Origin: Sambucus nigra
Lineage: Eukaryota > Streptophyta > Magnoliopsida > Dipsacales > Adoxaceae
Length of the DNA: 64,000 nt
Assembly (NCBI GenBank): GCA_949130495.1
Contig: OX422210.1
Coordinates: 496,659,760 to 496,723,759, forward strand
Reading direction: 5' to 3'
This document shows positions 1-11,845 of this stretch, piece after piece. A program made the position numbers and the translations under genes. Under the pieces are notes generated by a model that had not been told where the DNA came from, made no database searches, and worked only from the letters and a program-made list of their open reading frames with translations. The number at the start of each line of letters is the position of its first letter. Position 1 is the first letter of the stretch.

Positions 1-2
1 CA

Positions 3-233
3 TATGAAGAACAATCGGTTTCTATTCTTGAGCATGGGGAGCACAAATTGAGGTCTCGTGTGGTGCCCTTGGTGAGAGTCCAATGGAGTCATCACAATGC
101 TAAAGAATCTACGTGGGAGCGTGAGGATGACATGCGAGATAAATATCCGCATCTCTTCTTACAAGGTAGGCTTGAATTTTGGGGACAAAATTCCCTCATA
201 AGGGGGGGAGTATGTAACATCCCTCGCTTATGA
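3..233 (+). CDS. 3' end of chromovirus A gag-pol (C-terminal chromodomain), partial
   Basis: This is the last part of a Ty3/gypsy polyprotein that enters the window from the left. The frame is open from base 3. It shows the typical end of a chromovirus integrase: a stretch starting VVPLVRVQWSHH, then the chromodomain-like ESTWEREDDM and RDKYPHLF (about bases 57-155). The chromodomain binds modified histone tails and is thought to steer integration into heterochromatin, which fits the satellite next door. The frame runs on through the polypurine tract and stops at 231-233 inside the LTR. The same end is seen in elements B and D here, so a Tekay/Del-like chromovirus is the best guess; the clade is inferred from the C-terminus and the long LTR. 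No disruption is visible in this short piece. Confidence 0.85.
   Translation, partial: YEEQSVSILEHGEHKLRSRVVPLVRVQWSHHNAKESTWEREDDMRDKYPHLFLQGRLEFWGQNSLIRGGVCNIPRL
201..212 (+). other. Polypurine tract of element A
   Basis: The run AGGGGGGGAGTA lies directly before TGTAACATCCC, a normal LTR start. It is the plus-strand priming site for reverse transcription and fixes the left edge of the LTR at 213. Confidence 0.8.
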
Positions 234-2885
234 GAGCCCATTTTATATTTACTTACTATGTGAGGTAATTAAATATAAAATGTTGTAAATTGGAGTAAGT
301 ATTAATGTAATGATGAAAGGTTAATATTTACTAACTTGTTGTATATTTACTGTATGAGCATGTAAATATCCTCGTGATGAGTTTTATTGTGTCATAAGAA
401 TTTAAAATGACATTTTGATTCAAAATGGAACCGGAACTAAAAATGATTTATAAAATATCCAAATGATAATTTGGAGGTCGTAGTTGATTCCCGAACGTTC
501 GAGATAGTCAAAATATGTGTTATATTTTATTTTGAGGTTTTTGGCACTTTTGACTGATTACACCTTAAATATGTAGTTGCGTGTTATTTTATCGCGGTAT
601 TGATCATTTAAGTTGGGATTGTTGACTAATGGCACGAATTAGTCTTGCTAAGTCTTCTATTTTCCCTAATTTTATTCCTAAACCAAGAGAGAACTAGAGA
701 GAGGAAGAGAAGGACTAGAGAAAGAAGAAGAGATTGAAGATTAAGGAGGGATTCTTGCTTCTACACAAGTAAAATCTGCATTTGCTAGATTGAGGCAAGT
801 TTTCTACTTGCTATATGTGGTTTAAGATAAATGATTAGATGTGATAATGATGTATTGATCATGGTTTAATTAGTTAGGTTTCTTTTGTGTATTTGTGGGT
901 CTTGAATCATTAAAGAATGGTTTGGATGATTATTGATGGTTGTAGTAGTAGTTGGTAGTATTTATGGTGTATTGGTGGAAATAAATGGGTTTGATTTGAA
1001 GGGTTTTGAGTTGGGGGTAAAATTTGGAGTCCAAGACTCCATAGCCATTTTTGGCAAAATTGCAGGACCGAATCGATTCGGCCATTGGGGTGAATCAATT
1101 CCCCTAGGTCCAGTTTCTAGGTCTACCTGCACCGAATCGATTCAACTTGGATGAATCGATTCCGCAGTTTACCGACAGTCAGTTTTCCTTTTCCGAATCG
1201 ATTCGCTTTTGGGGAGAATCGATTTGCTAGGGCGAATCGATTCGTTTTCCTGCTGTTTTGAGTTATTTTTGAAACTCAATTCTAACTCATTTTCTTTAGG
1301 ATTTGGGCCTAGGAACCTTCTTGTTTGAAGTAAACTTAGAGTCCTAGAGTTCTAGGTGAGTTAGTTTACTACCCTAGGTTAGAATTGGGTTATATTGGAA
1401 TTATTTCGAGGGTGTGCGAAGTGATGTTCAGGCATTACTTTCTTTCTTTAATTAGTAGGAGTATAGGAGATTTATAAGTTGTGTTTGGAGACTTTAGAAG
1501 TTAAATTGAGGTATGATGGTTTATTATAAAGCCCAAAAGAAGGCTAGGGAAAATAACTTGGGAGTTTGAATATTTTTCAAGGTTATTGTAATGATGTGAG
1601 GCATATATAGTTCCGAAAAACCATAATGCGTTTTATAAAATATAAATGCATGAAGTAGATGATAATTTACTAAATCATGTTATGGAAATTAATGAAATGG
1701 TTTAAACACACCTCTCTAAATGTCATCATAAAGGAAGTTCGTGCGTAAGGTGAAGCCCCCTGACTAATGAATGCAGGGTGGATATAGTCCTAGGCCATAT
1801 GAGCGCTTGTTTTATATTTTCTGCGATGGGTAGGAGATTTCGGGTGTGGTCTTGACTATCCCGCAGGCATATGGCCGATTCCCGACATTTCGATAGGATC
1901 CCAGGTTGTCTTATGATAGGCCCTGGAAGATGATGGTCATTTAGGGGCGCGCACAGTTGGGAAACCCGGACGGGCGGTCTTAGATTCGTTATATACATAT
2001 ACTTATAACTATTCTACTCATCAAGTCGAACTTGATGGATATTAATGACATAAAGAGCATAGTTCACGCCACAAAGAGCATACAATTGAGATACGTGCCA
2101 GAAAGAGCACATGATAGAATTAGTATTCCTGATAAGGAAGGGAAAGATGAAAAATGAAAACGGTGAAAGATGAAAAAGGCTTATAATTATTCTTATTTTC
2201 TTATATACTTGAATTTCAATTTATAATCCTTCAATTGTCTTGAATCATTATACGATGTTATCATGCTATAATGTCATCTTTATCATCCATGCTTAACCAT
2301 TCATTATTGTCATGCTTGTCATTTATCTTGTGATCACATAAAATCGGGCCCTGACCCATTATTCTTTCTTGTTGTGCATATATCTATTGTAACCGCTCAG
2401 GTGCTCCACCGCAAGGACGCCCGTATTGACCTCCCCATTCCAGTGTCTTTTGAGGAGCCGTGACATTTTGCGGATTTCACGGGATATTTTATGTAGACGC
2501 ATTCGTTGTTGTCTTCTAGTTATGTTCGGGTCTTTATTCGGGTGTGTAGACCAAACAATTGTAATTGTATAATGGATATAATATGTAATCAGTTGAACCT
2601 TTTCTACATTGTACGTAACTCTGCTGACCGACATTATATTCGGTCCTTTATTTTGTATTGTCTTAATTGTAACATATATACTTTAGGGGTTTCCACTTGT
2701 TTTAAATTATGGGTTGTTGACAATGCTTTCTTTAAATTACAAAACTAAATTTTTGACAACCCATTTTCTGAAATATGGTGTGGTTATCCCGCATACTCTT
2801 TATGTTGTTACGGTGATGAGAATGATTCCATCCATGATTCCCGTATTATTGGAGTATCGGGCTGGCCAACCCTTATTTCGGATAC
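213..2885 (+). mobile_element. 3' LTR of chromovirus A, right end unclear or truncated
   Basis: The LTR starts with TGTAACATCCC just after the polypurine tract. The 2.67 kb up to the satellite holds no credible gene; the short ORFs in it are shadows. It contains a cluster of seven GAATCGATTC-like palindromes near 1071-1243. I cannot find a terminal CA or a target duplication on the right: the text passes through GGATACCGGG directly into satellite sequence near 2886. The length suits Tekay-type LTRs of 2-3 kb. It may be the 3' LTR of a full element lying left of the window, losing its last bases at the junction. The left LTR is not visible, so the ends cannot be compared. Confidence 0.75.
1071..1243. 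repeat. Cluster of GAATCGATTC palindromes in LTR A
   Basis: Seven copies of the 10 bp palindrome GAATCGATTC or one-base variants start at about 1070, 1092 (GAATCAATTC), 1134, 1153, 1195, 1216 (GAATCGATTT) and 1234. Several are extended to CGAATCGATTCG. The spacing is irregular (about 18-42 bp), so this is not a simple tandem repeat; it looks like a multi-site element inside the LTR. A regulatory role is inference. Confidence 0.8.
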
Positions 2886-5800
2886 CGGGTTGAGAAAATG
2901 ATGATAATCTACATATTAATAGACTTAGACATAAAAACATGGCATTAGTGGGTGAAAACCCAAAACATCCCCAGAACGGCCCCATGAGTGTCCTTAACAC
3001 CTTGCATGGGACCAATCTGACTCGTAGGAACTGACAGCGCGATCACGGGACTCCCGTTTTGAGAATACAACGATAATTTGCATATTTTTAGACTTTGGCT
3101 TAAAAACATGGTGTTTGTGGGTGAAAACATGAAACAACCCCCAAACGGCTCTGAGAGTGGCACCAACGCCACGCACGGGACCAATGTAACTCGTAGGAAC
3201 TGGCCACTTGATCACGGAATTACCGATTTAAGAATATGACAATAATTTGCATATTTCTAGACTTAGGAATAAAAACATGGCGTTAGTGGGTGAAAACCAA
3301 AAATATCCCCCAAATGGCTCTGTGAGTGGCACCGACACCTCGCACGGGATCAATCTAACTCATAGGAACTGACCGTGCAATCACGGGAGTTCGAGTTTGT
3401 GAATGAGGCAAAAATTTGTATATTTCTAGACTTAATCATAAAAACGTGGAGTTAGAAGGTAAAACCCCAAAACAACTTCCGAATGGCCCCGTGCGTGACA
3501 CAAACACCTAGCACGAGATCAATGCAACTCGCAGGAACTGACCGCGTGATCACGAGACTCTCGGTTTGAGAAAATGACGATAATGTGCAAATTGCTAAAC
3601 TTAGGCATAAAAACATGGCGTTAGCGGGTGAAAAGCCAAAAGAGCCCCCGAACAACCCCGTTAGTGGCACCAAAATCACACACGGGACCAATGTAACTCG
3701 TAGGAATTGACCGTGCCATCAAGTGACTCTCGATTTGAAAATATGTCAATAATTTGCATATTTCTTGACTTAGACATAAAAACATGGGGTTAGTGGGTGA
3801 AAACCCGAATCAGCCCCCGAACGGCCCCGTGAGTGGCACCAACACCTTGCATGGGACCAATGTAACTCGTAGGAACTGATCGTGTGATCACGGGACTCCC
3901 GATTTAAGAATATAATGATAATTTGCATATTTTAGACTTAGGCACAAAAACATAGCATTAGTGGGTAAAAACCCGAAACATCCCCCGAACAGCCTCATGA
4001 GTGGCACTAACACCTCGCACGGGACCAATATAACTCGTAGGAACCTACCACGTGATCACGGGACTCCCGATTTGTGAAAATAACAATAATTTTCATATTT
4101 ATAGACTTAGGAATAAAAACATGGCGTTCGTGGGTGAAAGCCAAATCCAAACGGCCCCATGTGGGGCACCAACACCTCACCCGGGACCAATGTAACTCGT
4201 AGGAACTGACCGCACGATCAAGTGACTCCTAATTTGAAAATACGCTGATAATTTGCATATTTCTAGACTTAAGCATAAAAACATGGGATTAGTGGGTGAA
4301 AACTAGAAATAACCCCTGAACGGCCCCATGCGTGGCACTAACACCTCGCACGAGACCACTGTAACTCGCAGGAACTTACCGCGTGAATGCCGGACTCTCG
4401 GTTTGAGAATATGACGATAATTTACCTATTTCTATACTTACGCTAAAAATATGGCGTTAGTGGGTGAAACCTCGAAACAGCCCCCGAACGGCTCCGTGAG
4501 TGGCACCAACACCTTGTACGGGACCAATGTAACTCGTCGGAACAGACAACACGATAACGGGACTCCCAGTTTGAGAAAATGACAATAGTTTGGATTTTTC
4601 TAGACTTAGGCTAACAACATGGGGTTAGTGGGTTGAAACCTAAAAACAGCCCCTGAACGGCTCCGTGAGTGGCACTAACACCTCGCACGGGACCAATGTA
4701 ACTCGTAGGAACTGATCGTGTGATCACGGGACTCCCGATATGAGAATATAATGATAATTTGCATATTTTAGACTTACGATAAAATATATGGTGTAAGTGA
4801 GTGAAAACCCAAAACAGCCCCTGAACGGCTCCGTGAGTGGCACTAACACGTCGCACGGGACCAGTATAACTCGTAGGAACTGACCGCGTGATCACAAGAC
4901 TCCCATTTTGAGAATACGATGATAATTTTCATATTTATAGACTTACGCATAAAAACATGGCGTTAGTGGGTGAAAACCCGAAATAGCCCCCGAAGAGGTC
5001 TGTGGTTGCACCAACACCTCGCACGGGACCAATCTAACTCGTAGGAACTGACCGTGCAGTCATAGGACTCTAGGTTTGTAAATACGATGAAAATTTACAT
5101 ATTTCTAGACTTAGGCATAAAAACATGGTGTTAGAAGGTAAAAACACGAAACAGCCCTGAACGGCCTCGTGAGTGGCACCAACACCTCTCACATGACCAG
5201 TGTAACTCGTAGGAACTGATCACGCGATCACGGGACTCTCGATTTGAGAAAATGATGATAATTTACATATTTCTAGACTTGGGCATAAAACATGGCGTTA
5301 GAGGTTGAAAAGCCAAAAAAGCCCCCAAACGGCCCCGAGAGGAGCACTAACACTCACCCGGGACCAATGTAACTCGTTGAAACTGACCGTGCAATCAAGT
5401 GACTCCCGATTAAAAAATAAGACGATAATTTGTATATTTCTAGACTTAAGCATAAAAATATGGGGTTAGTGGGAGAAAATCGGAAACAACCCCCGAACGG
5501 CCCAATGAGTGGCACTAACACCTCGCACAAGATCAATGTAACTCGTAGGAACTGACCGCGCGATCACGGGACACCCGGTTTGAGAATACAATGATAATTT
5601 TCATATTTCTATACTTAGGCGTAAATACACGGCGTTAGTGGGTGAAAACCCGAAATAGGGCCAGAACGGTTCCGTGTGTGGCACCAACACCTCGCACGGG
5701 ACCAATGTAACTTGTTAGAACTGACCGCATGATCACGGGTCTCTCGGTTTGCAAAAATAACGATAATTTGCATATTTATAGGCTTAGGCATAAAAACATG

Positions 5801-8800
5801 GTGATAGCGGGGGAGAACCCAAAACATCCCCGTGAGAGGCAGCAACACCTTGCATGGGGCCAATGTTACTCGTAGGAATTGACCGCGCGATCACGAGACT
5901 CTCAGTTTGTGAAAATAATGATAATTTTCATATTTCTAGACTTAGGCAAAAAAACATTGGGTTAGTGGGTGAGAACCCAAAACAGCCCCCAAACGGCCTC
6001 GTGAGTGGCACCAACACCTCGCACGGGACCAATGTAACTCATAGGAACTGACCATGTGATCACGGGACTCCTGTTTTAAGAACATAATGATAATTCACAT
6101 ATTTCTAGATTTAGGCATAAAAACATGTTGTTAGTCGATGAAAACCTGAAACAGCCCCCGAACGGCTCTATGAGCGGCACCAACACCTCACACGGTACCA
6201 ATGTAACAAGTAAGAACTGAACGTGCGATCACGGGTCTCCCGATTTGCGAATATGATGGTAATTTGCATATTTCTAGACTTAGGCATGAAAACCGGGTGT
6301 TTGAGGGTGAAAACTCGAAACAACCCCCGAATGGCTCCGTGAGTGGCACCAACACCTCGCACGGGCCCAATCTAACTCATAGGAACTACCACGCGATCAC
6401 GGGACTCCCGGTTTGAGAATACAAGGATAATTTTCATATTTCTAGACTTAAGCTTAAAAAGATTGCGTTATTGGGTTAAAACCCGAAACAACCCCCGAAC
6501 GGCTCCGTGTGTGGCACCAACACCTCGCACGGGACCAATGAAACTCGTAAGAACTGGACGTGCGATCACGGGTCTCCCGGTTTGAGAAAATGACGATAGT
6601 TTGCATATTTTTATACTTATTCATAAAGCATGGCGTTATAGGGTGAAAACCCAAAACATCCCCCGAACGGCTCTGCGAGTGGCACCAACACATCGCAAGG
6701 GACCAATGTAACTCGTTGGAACAGATCGCGCGATCACGGGACTCCTGATTTGAGAATACGATGATAATTTACATATTTTTAGACTTAGGCATAAAAACAT
6801 GGCGTTAGTGGGTGAAAACCCAAATTATCCCCCCGAACGGCTTTGTGATTGGCACTAACACCTCGGACGGGACCAATCTAACTTGTAGGAATTGACTGCA
6901 TAGTCACGGGACTCCGAGTTTCTGAATACGATGAAAATTTCCATATGCCTAGAATTAGGCATAAAAACATGGCGTTAGAAGGTAAAAATCCAATACATCC
7001 ATGAACGGTCTCGTGAGTGGCCCCAACACGTCGCACGGGACCAATCTAACTCCTAGGAACTGATTGCGTGATCACGGGAATCTCGGTTTGAGAAAATGAT
7101 GAGAATTTGAATATTTCTAGACTTAGGCATAAAAACATGGAGTTAGTGGGTGAAAAGCCAAAAGATCCCCCAAACGGCCCCGTGAGGGGCACCAACACCT
7201 CGCCTGGGACCAATGTTACTCGTAGGAGCTGACCGCGCAATCAAGTGACTTCTAATTCGAAAATATGTCGATAATTTTTCATATCTCTAGACTTAGGCAT
7301 AAAAACATGGTGTTAGTTGGTGAAAATAGAAAATAGCCCCCGAACGGCCCCATGAGTGGCACTAACACCTCGCACGAGACCAATGTAACTCGTAGGAACC
7401 GACCGCGTGATCGCGGGACACCCGGTTTGAGAATACGATGATAATTTGCCTATTTATAGACTTAGGCTAAAAGCATGGCGTTAGTGAAGGAAAACCCGAC
7501 ACAGCCCCCGAATGGCTCCGTGAGTGGAACTAACACCTCACACGGGACAAATGTAACTCATAGAAATAGATCGCACGATGATGGGACTCCCAGTTTGAGA
7601 ATATGACGATAATTTGCATTTTTCAAGACTTACCTTTAAAAACATGGCGTTGGTGGGTGAAAGCTCAAAACAGCCCGCGAACAAGCCCGTTAGTGGCACC
7701 AATGCCTCACATAAGACCAATGTAACTCATAGGAGCTGACCACGCGATCACAGGACTCTTGATTCGAGAATACAACAATAATTTGCATATTTTTGGACTT
7801 AGGCTAAAAATATGGCGTAAGTGGGTGAAAACTCGAAACCGTCCCCGAATGGCTCCGTAAGTGGCACCAACACGTCTCACAGGACCAATATAACTCGTAG
7901 GAACTGACCACACAATCATGGGACTCTCGGTTTGAGAATACGATGATAATTTGCATATTTCTAGACTTAGGCATAAAATCATGGGATTAGTGGGTGAAAA
8001 CCCGAAAATAACCCCCGAATGGCTCTGTGAGTGGAACCAACACCTCGCACGGGACCAATGTAACTCGTAGGAACTTATCGCACGATCGTGGAACTCTCTA
8101 TTTGAGAATACAATGATAAATTTCATATTTCTAGACATAGTAAAAATACATGGCGTTAGTGGGTGAAAACCCAAAATAGGCCCCGAACGGCTCCGTGAGT
8201 GGCACTAACACCTCGCACGGGACTAGTGTAACTCGTAGGAACTGGCAGCGTGATCACGGAACTCCCGGTTTGATAATATAATGATAATTTCGATATTTCT
8301 AGACTTAGGCATAAAAACATGGCGTTAGTGGTTGAAAACCAGAAACATGCCCAGAACGGCACCGTGATTTGCCCCATCACCTCACACAGGACCAATCTAA
8401 CTCATAGGAACTAACCGTACGATCAAGGGACTCATAGTTTGAGAATACGATGATAATTTTCTTATTTATAGACTTAGGCATGAAAAAATGGCGTTAGTCG
8501 ATGAAAACCTGAAACATCCCCCGAACGGCTCGTGAGTGACACCAACACCTCGCACGAGACCAATGTAACTCGTAGGAACTGACTGCGTAATCACATGACT
8601 CCCGATTTGAGAAAACGATGATAATTTATATATTTTTAGACTTAGGTATAAAACATAGCATTAGCGGGTCAAAACCTGAAATAGCCCCCGAACACCCTGT
8701 AAGAGGCACTAACACCTCGCACGAGACCAGTGTAACTCGTAGGAACTGACCGCGTGATCATGTCACTCCCAGGTTGAGAAAATGATGATAATCTGCATAT

Positions 8801-11251
8801 TTTTACACGTAGGCATAAAAATATGGCGTTAGAGGGTGAAAACCCAAAACAGCCCCGAAACGACCCCGTGAGTGGCACCAACACCTCGCACGGGCCCAAA
8901 GTAACTCGTTAGAACCGTCCGCGCGATCATGGGACTCCTGATTTGAGAATAATTTTATTTTTTTGCATATTTCTAGACTTAGTCTCAAATACATGGCGTT
9001 AGTGGGTGAAAACCCAAAACAGTCCCCGAACGACTCCGTCAGTGGCACCAACACTTTCCACGGAACCAATCCAACTCGTAGGAACTGACCGCGCGATCAC
9101 GGGACTCCCTTTTTGAGAATACAATGATAATTTGCATATTTCTATACTTAGGCATAAAAACATGGCGTTAGTGGGTGAAAACTCGAAACAGCCCCCGAAC
9201 GGCTCCGGGAGTGGCACCAAAACCTCACACTGGTCCAATGAAACTCGTAAGAACTGAACGTGCGATCACGGGTCTCCTGATTTGTGAATATGATGATAAT
9301 TTGCACATTTCTAGATTTAGGATTAAAAACATGGCATTAGACGATGAACACATGAAATATCCCCCGAACGGCTCTGTGAGTGGAACCAGCTCCTCGCACG
9401 GGACCAATCTAACTCGTAGGAATTGACCGTGCAGTCACGTGACTCCGAGTTTGTGAATACGATGAAAATTTTCATATTTCTAGACTTAGGCATAAAAACA
9501 TGGCGTTAGAAGGTAAAAACCAAAAATAGCCCTGAACGACCTCGTGACTGGCACAAAACCTCGCACAGGACCAGTGTAAGTCGTAGGAACTGACCATGTG
9601 ATCACGGGACTCTCGGTTTGAGAAAATGATGATAATTTGCATATTTCTAGACTTAGGCATAAAAACATGGCATTAGCGGGTGAAAAGCCAAAAAATCCAT
9701 CAAACGGCCCCGTGAGGGGCACCATCACCTCACCCGGGACCAATGTAACTCGTAGGAACTGATCGCGCGATCAAGTGACTCCCGATTTGAAAATATGCCG
9801 ATAATTTGTCTATTTCTAGACTTAAGCATAAAAACATGGGGTTACTGAGAGAAAATCAGAAATAACCCCCGAACTGCCCGATGAGTGGCACTAACACCTC
9901 GGACGAAACCAATGTAACTCGAGGAACTGACCGCGCGATCACGGGACACCCGATTTGAGAATACAATGATAATTTTCATATTTCTAGACTTAGGCTTAAA
10001 TACATGGCGTTAGTGGGTGAAACCCGAAACAGGGCCCGAACGGTTCCGTGTGTGGCACCAACACCTCGCACGGGACCAATGTAACTTGTTAGAACTGACT
10101 TCGTGATCATGGGTATCCCGGTGTGAGAAAATGACGATAATTTTCATATTTCGAGGTTTAGGCATAGAAACATGGTGTAAGCAGGTGAGAACCCAAAACA
10201 TCGCCGTGAGTGGCTGCAACACCTTGCATGGGACAAATGTAACTCGTAGGAACTGACCGCACGATCACGGGACTCTCGATTTTTAAAAATGACAATAATT
10301 TTCATATTTCAAGACTTATGCATAAAAACATTGGGTTAGTGGGTGAAAACCCGAAACAGCCCTCGAGTGGCCTCGTGAGTGGTACCAACACCTCGCACGG
10401 GACCAATGTAACTCGTAGGAACTGACCGCGCGATCACGGGACTCCCAGTGTGAGAATACAAGGATAATTTTCATATTTTCTAGACTTAAGTTTAAAAAGA
10501 TGGTGTTATTGGGTGAAAACAAAAAACTGCCCCCGAATGGCTCTGTGAGTGGCACCAACACCACGTACGGGCCCAATGTAACTCGTAGGAACTGACCGCA
10601 CGATCAAGGAACTCCCGATTTGCGAATATGATGATAATTTGCATATTTCTAGACTTAGGCATAAAAACAGGGCGTTAGTGGGTGAAAACCCGAAACAACC
10701 CCTAAACGGCTCTGTGAGTGGCACCAACACCTCCCACGGGACCAATCTAACTCGTAGGAACTGACCGCATAGTCACAGGACTCCGAGTTTGTGAATACGA
10801 TTAAAATTTGTGGATTTAAAGACTTAGGCATAAAAACATGGTATTAGAAGGTAAAAACTCGAAACAACCCTGAACGGCCTCGTGAGTTGCACCAACACCT
10901 CGCATGGGACTACTGTAATTCGTAGGAACTGGCCGCGCAATCACGAGACTCTCGGATTGAGAAAATGATGATAATTTTCATATTTCTAGACTTCGGCATT
11001 AAAACAAGGTGTTAGTGGGTGAAATGCGAAAAGAGCCCCCAAACGGCCCCGTGAGGGGCATCAACACCTCACCCGAGACCAATGTAACTCGTAGGAACTG
11101 ACCGCGTGATCAAGTGACTCCCGATTTGAAAATACGCCAATAATTTTCAAATTTCTAGACTTAGGCATAAAAACATGGGGTTAGTGGGAGAAAAATGGAA
11201 ATAGCCCCCGAACGGTCCGATGAGTGGCACTAACACCTCGCACGAGACCGA
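2886..11251 (+). repeat. Satellite array 1, about 169 bp monomer, about 49 copies
   Basis: Head-to-tail monomers of about 169 bp fill this stretch. A monomer runs from a TGATAATTTGCATATTTCTA segment through GACTTAGGCATAAAAACATG, GCGTTAGTGGGTGAAAACCC, CCCCCGAACGGCTCCGTGAG, CACCAACACCTCGCACGGGA, CCAATGTAACTCGTAGGAAC, TGACCGCGCGATCACGGGAC and TCCCGGTTTGAGAATACGA. All copies lie in the same direction. Copies differ mainly by substitutions, many at CpG, with small indels; for example the copy near 5800 lacks about 10 bp. Recognisable monomer subtypes recur in the same order: units around 5.0-6.3 kb match units at 9.4-10.7 kb with an offset of about 4.37 kb (26 monomers). Monomers of this length are typical of plant centromeric satellites; centromere function is inference. 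Confidence 0.95.
11248..11251. other. Probable left target-site duplication of element B
   Basis: CCGA before the 5' LTR matches CCAA at 20319-20322 after the 3' LTR with one mismatch. In the satellite this position normally reads GACCAATGTAACTCG, so both sides belong to one interrupted monomer. LTR ends could be drawn one base differently, which would make a 5 bp duplication of ACCGA/ACCAA. Confidence 0.5.
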
Positions 11252-11650
11252 TGCAATGACCCCACTTTTATATATAGTTTGTTTTTACACTCTTGTTACT
11301 TATTATCTTATAAATGTTGTATTATTAGATATGTGGAATTATTGGCTATCAATATAACAAACCCCATTTTTAATTACGAAGAATCAACGTAAATTGGATC
11401 ACATTGAAGTCTTATGACATATCTTAAGGCAAATAATAAGTTTTGGGGTAGAAAATATAATTTTATGAAACTTTAAGGACTAAAATAAAAATTTTAAATG
11501 GGTCATTTAGTAAATAAAATATTTTCAAGGACCTATAAGAAATATTCAAAATGTATAGTGTGAAATTACCAAAATAACCTTCATTTATGAAATGACCTTT
11601 ATACCCTTATCACCTTTTCCACCACGTGCCAGTCACTTCCACCTTACACA

Positions 11651-11720
11651 TGTCATCTTTAGAGAGAAAGCTAAAACAAATGTCATCTTTAGAGAGAAAG
11701 CTAAAACACTTGTCATCATT
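11651..11720. repeat. 30 bp tandem repeat in U3 of LTR B
   Basis: The unit TGTCATCTTTAGAGAGAAAG plus CTAAAACAAA occurs twice (11651-11680, 11681-11710) with the start of a third. The same repeat is in the 3' LTR at about 18494-18563. It lies about 120-180 bp upstream of the TATA box, where LTR enhancers are usually found. Confidence 0.75.
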
Positions 11721-11833
11721 TGGTGATATTAACACTGCAAGACCACTCCAGATCGCGACATCTCGGTGTTGAATCACCACTCCAAAAAGCCTAGTTATTA
11801 GACACGTGTCAACACCGTAATACTTTTGGAAAC

Positions 11834-11845
11834 CTATAAATAGGG
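11834..11845 (+). promoter_or_regulatory. TATA box of LTR B
   Basis: CTATAAATAGGG is a near-ideal plant TATA box, preserved identically in the 3' LTR at 18677-18688. Transcription would start about 30 bp downstream, close to 11,870. Confidence 0.75.

Noticed and set aside
1726..1998. 90-codon minus ORF in LTR A
   Set aside because: No domain, no conservation test possible, and located inside an LTR; ORFs of this size are expected by chance.
2886..11251. CENP-B box in the satellite
   Set aside because: I searched for TTCG....A..CGGG in both strands of the consensus; the nearest match (TTCGGGGGCTGTTTCGGG) has the wrong spacing and lacks the central A.
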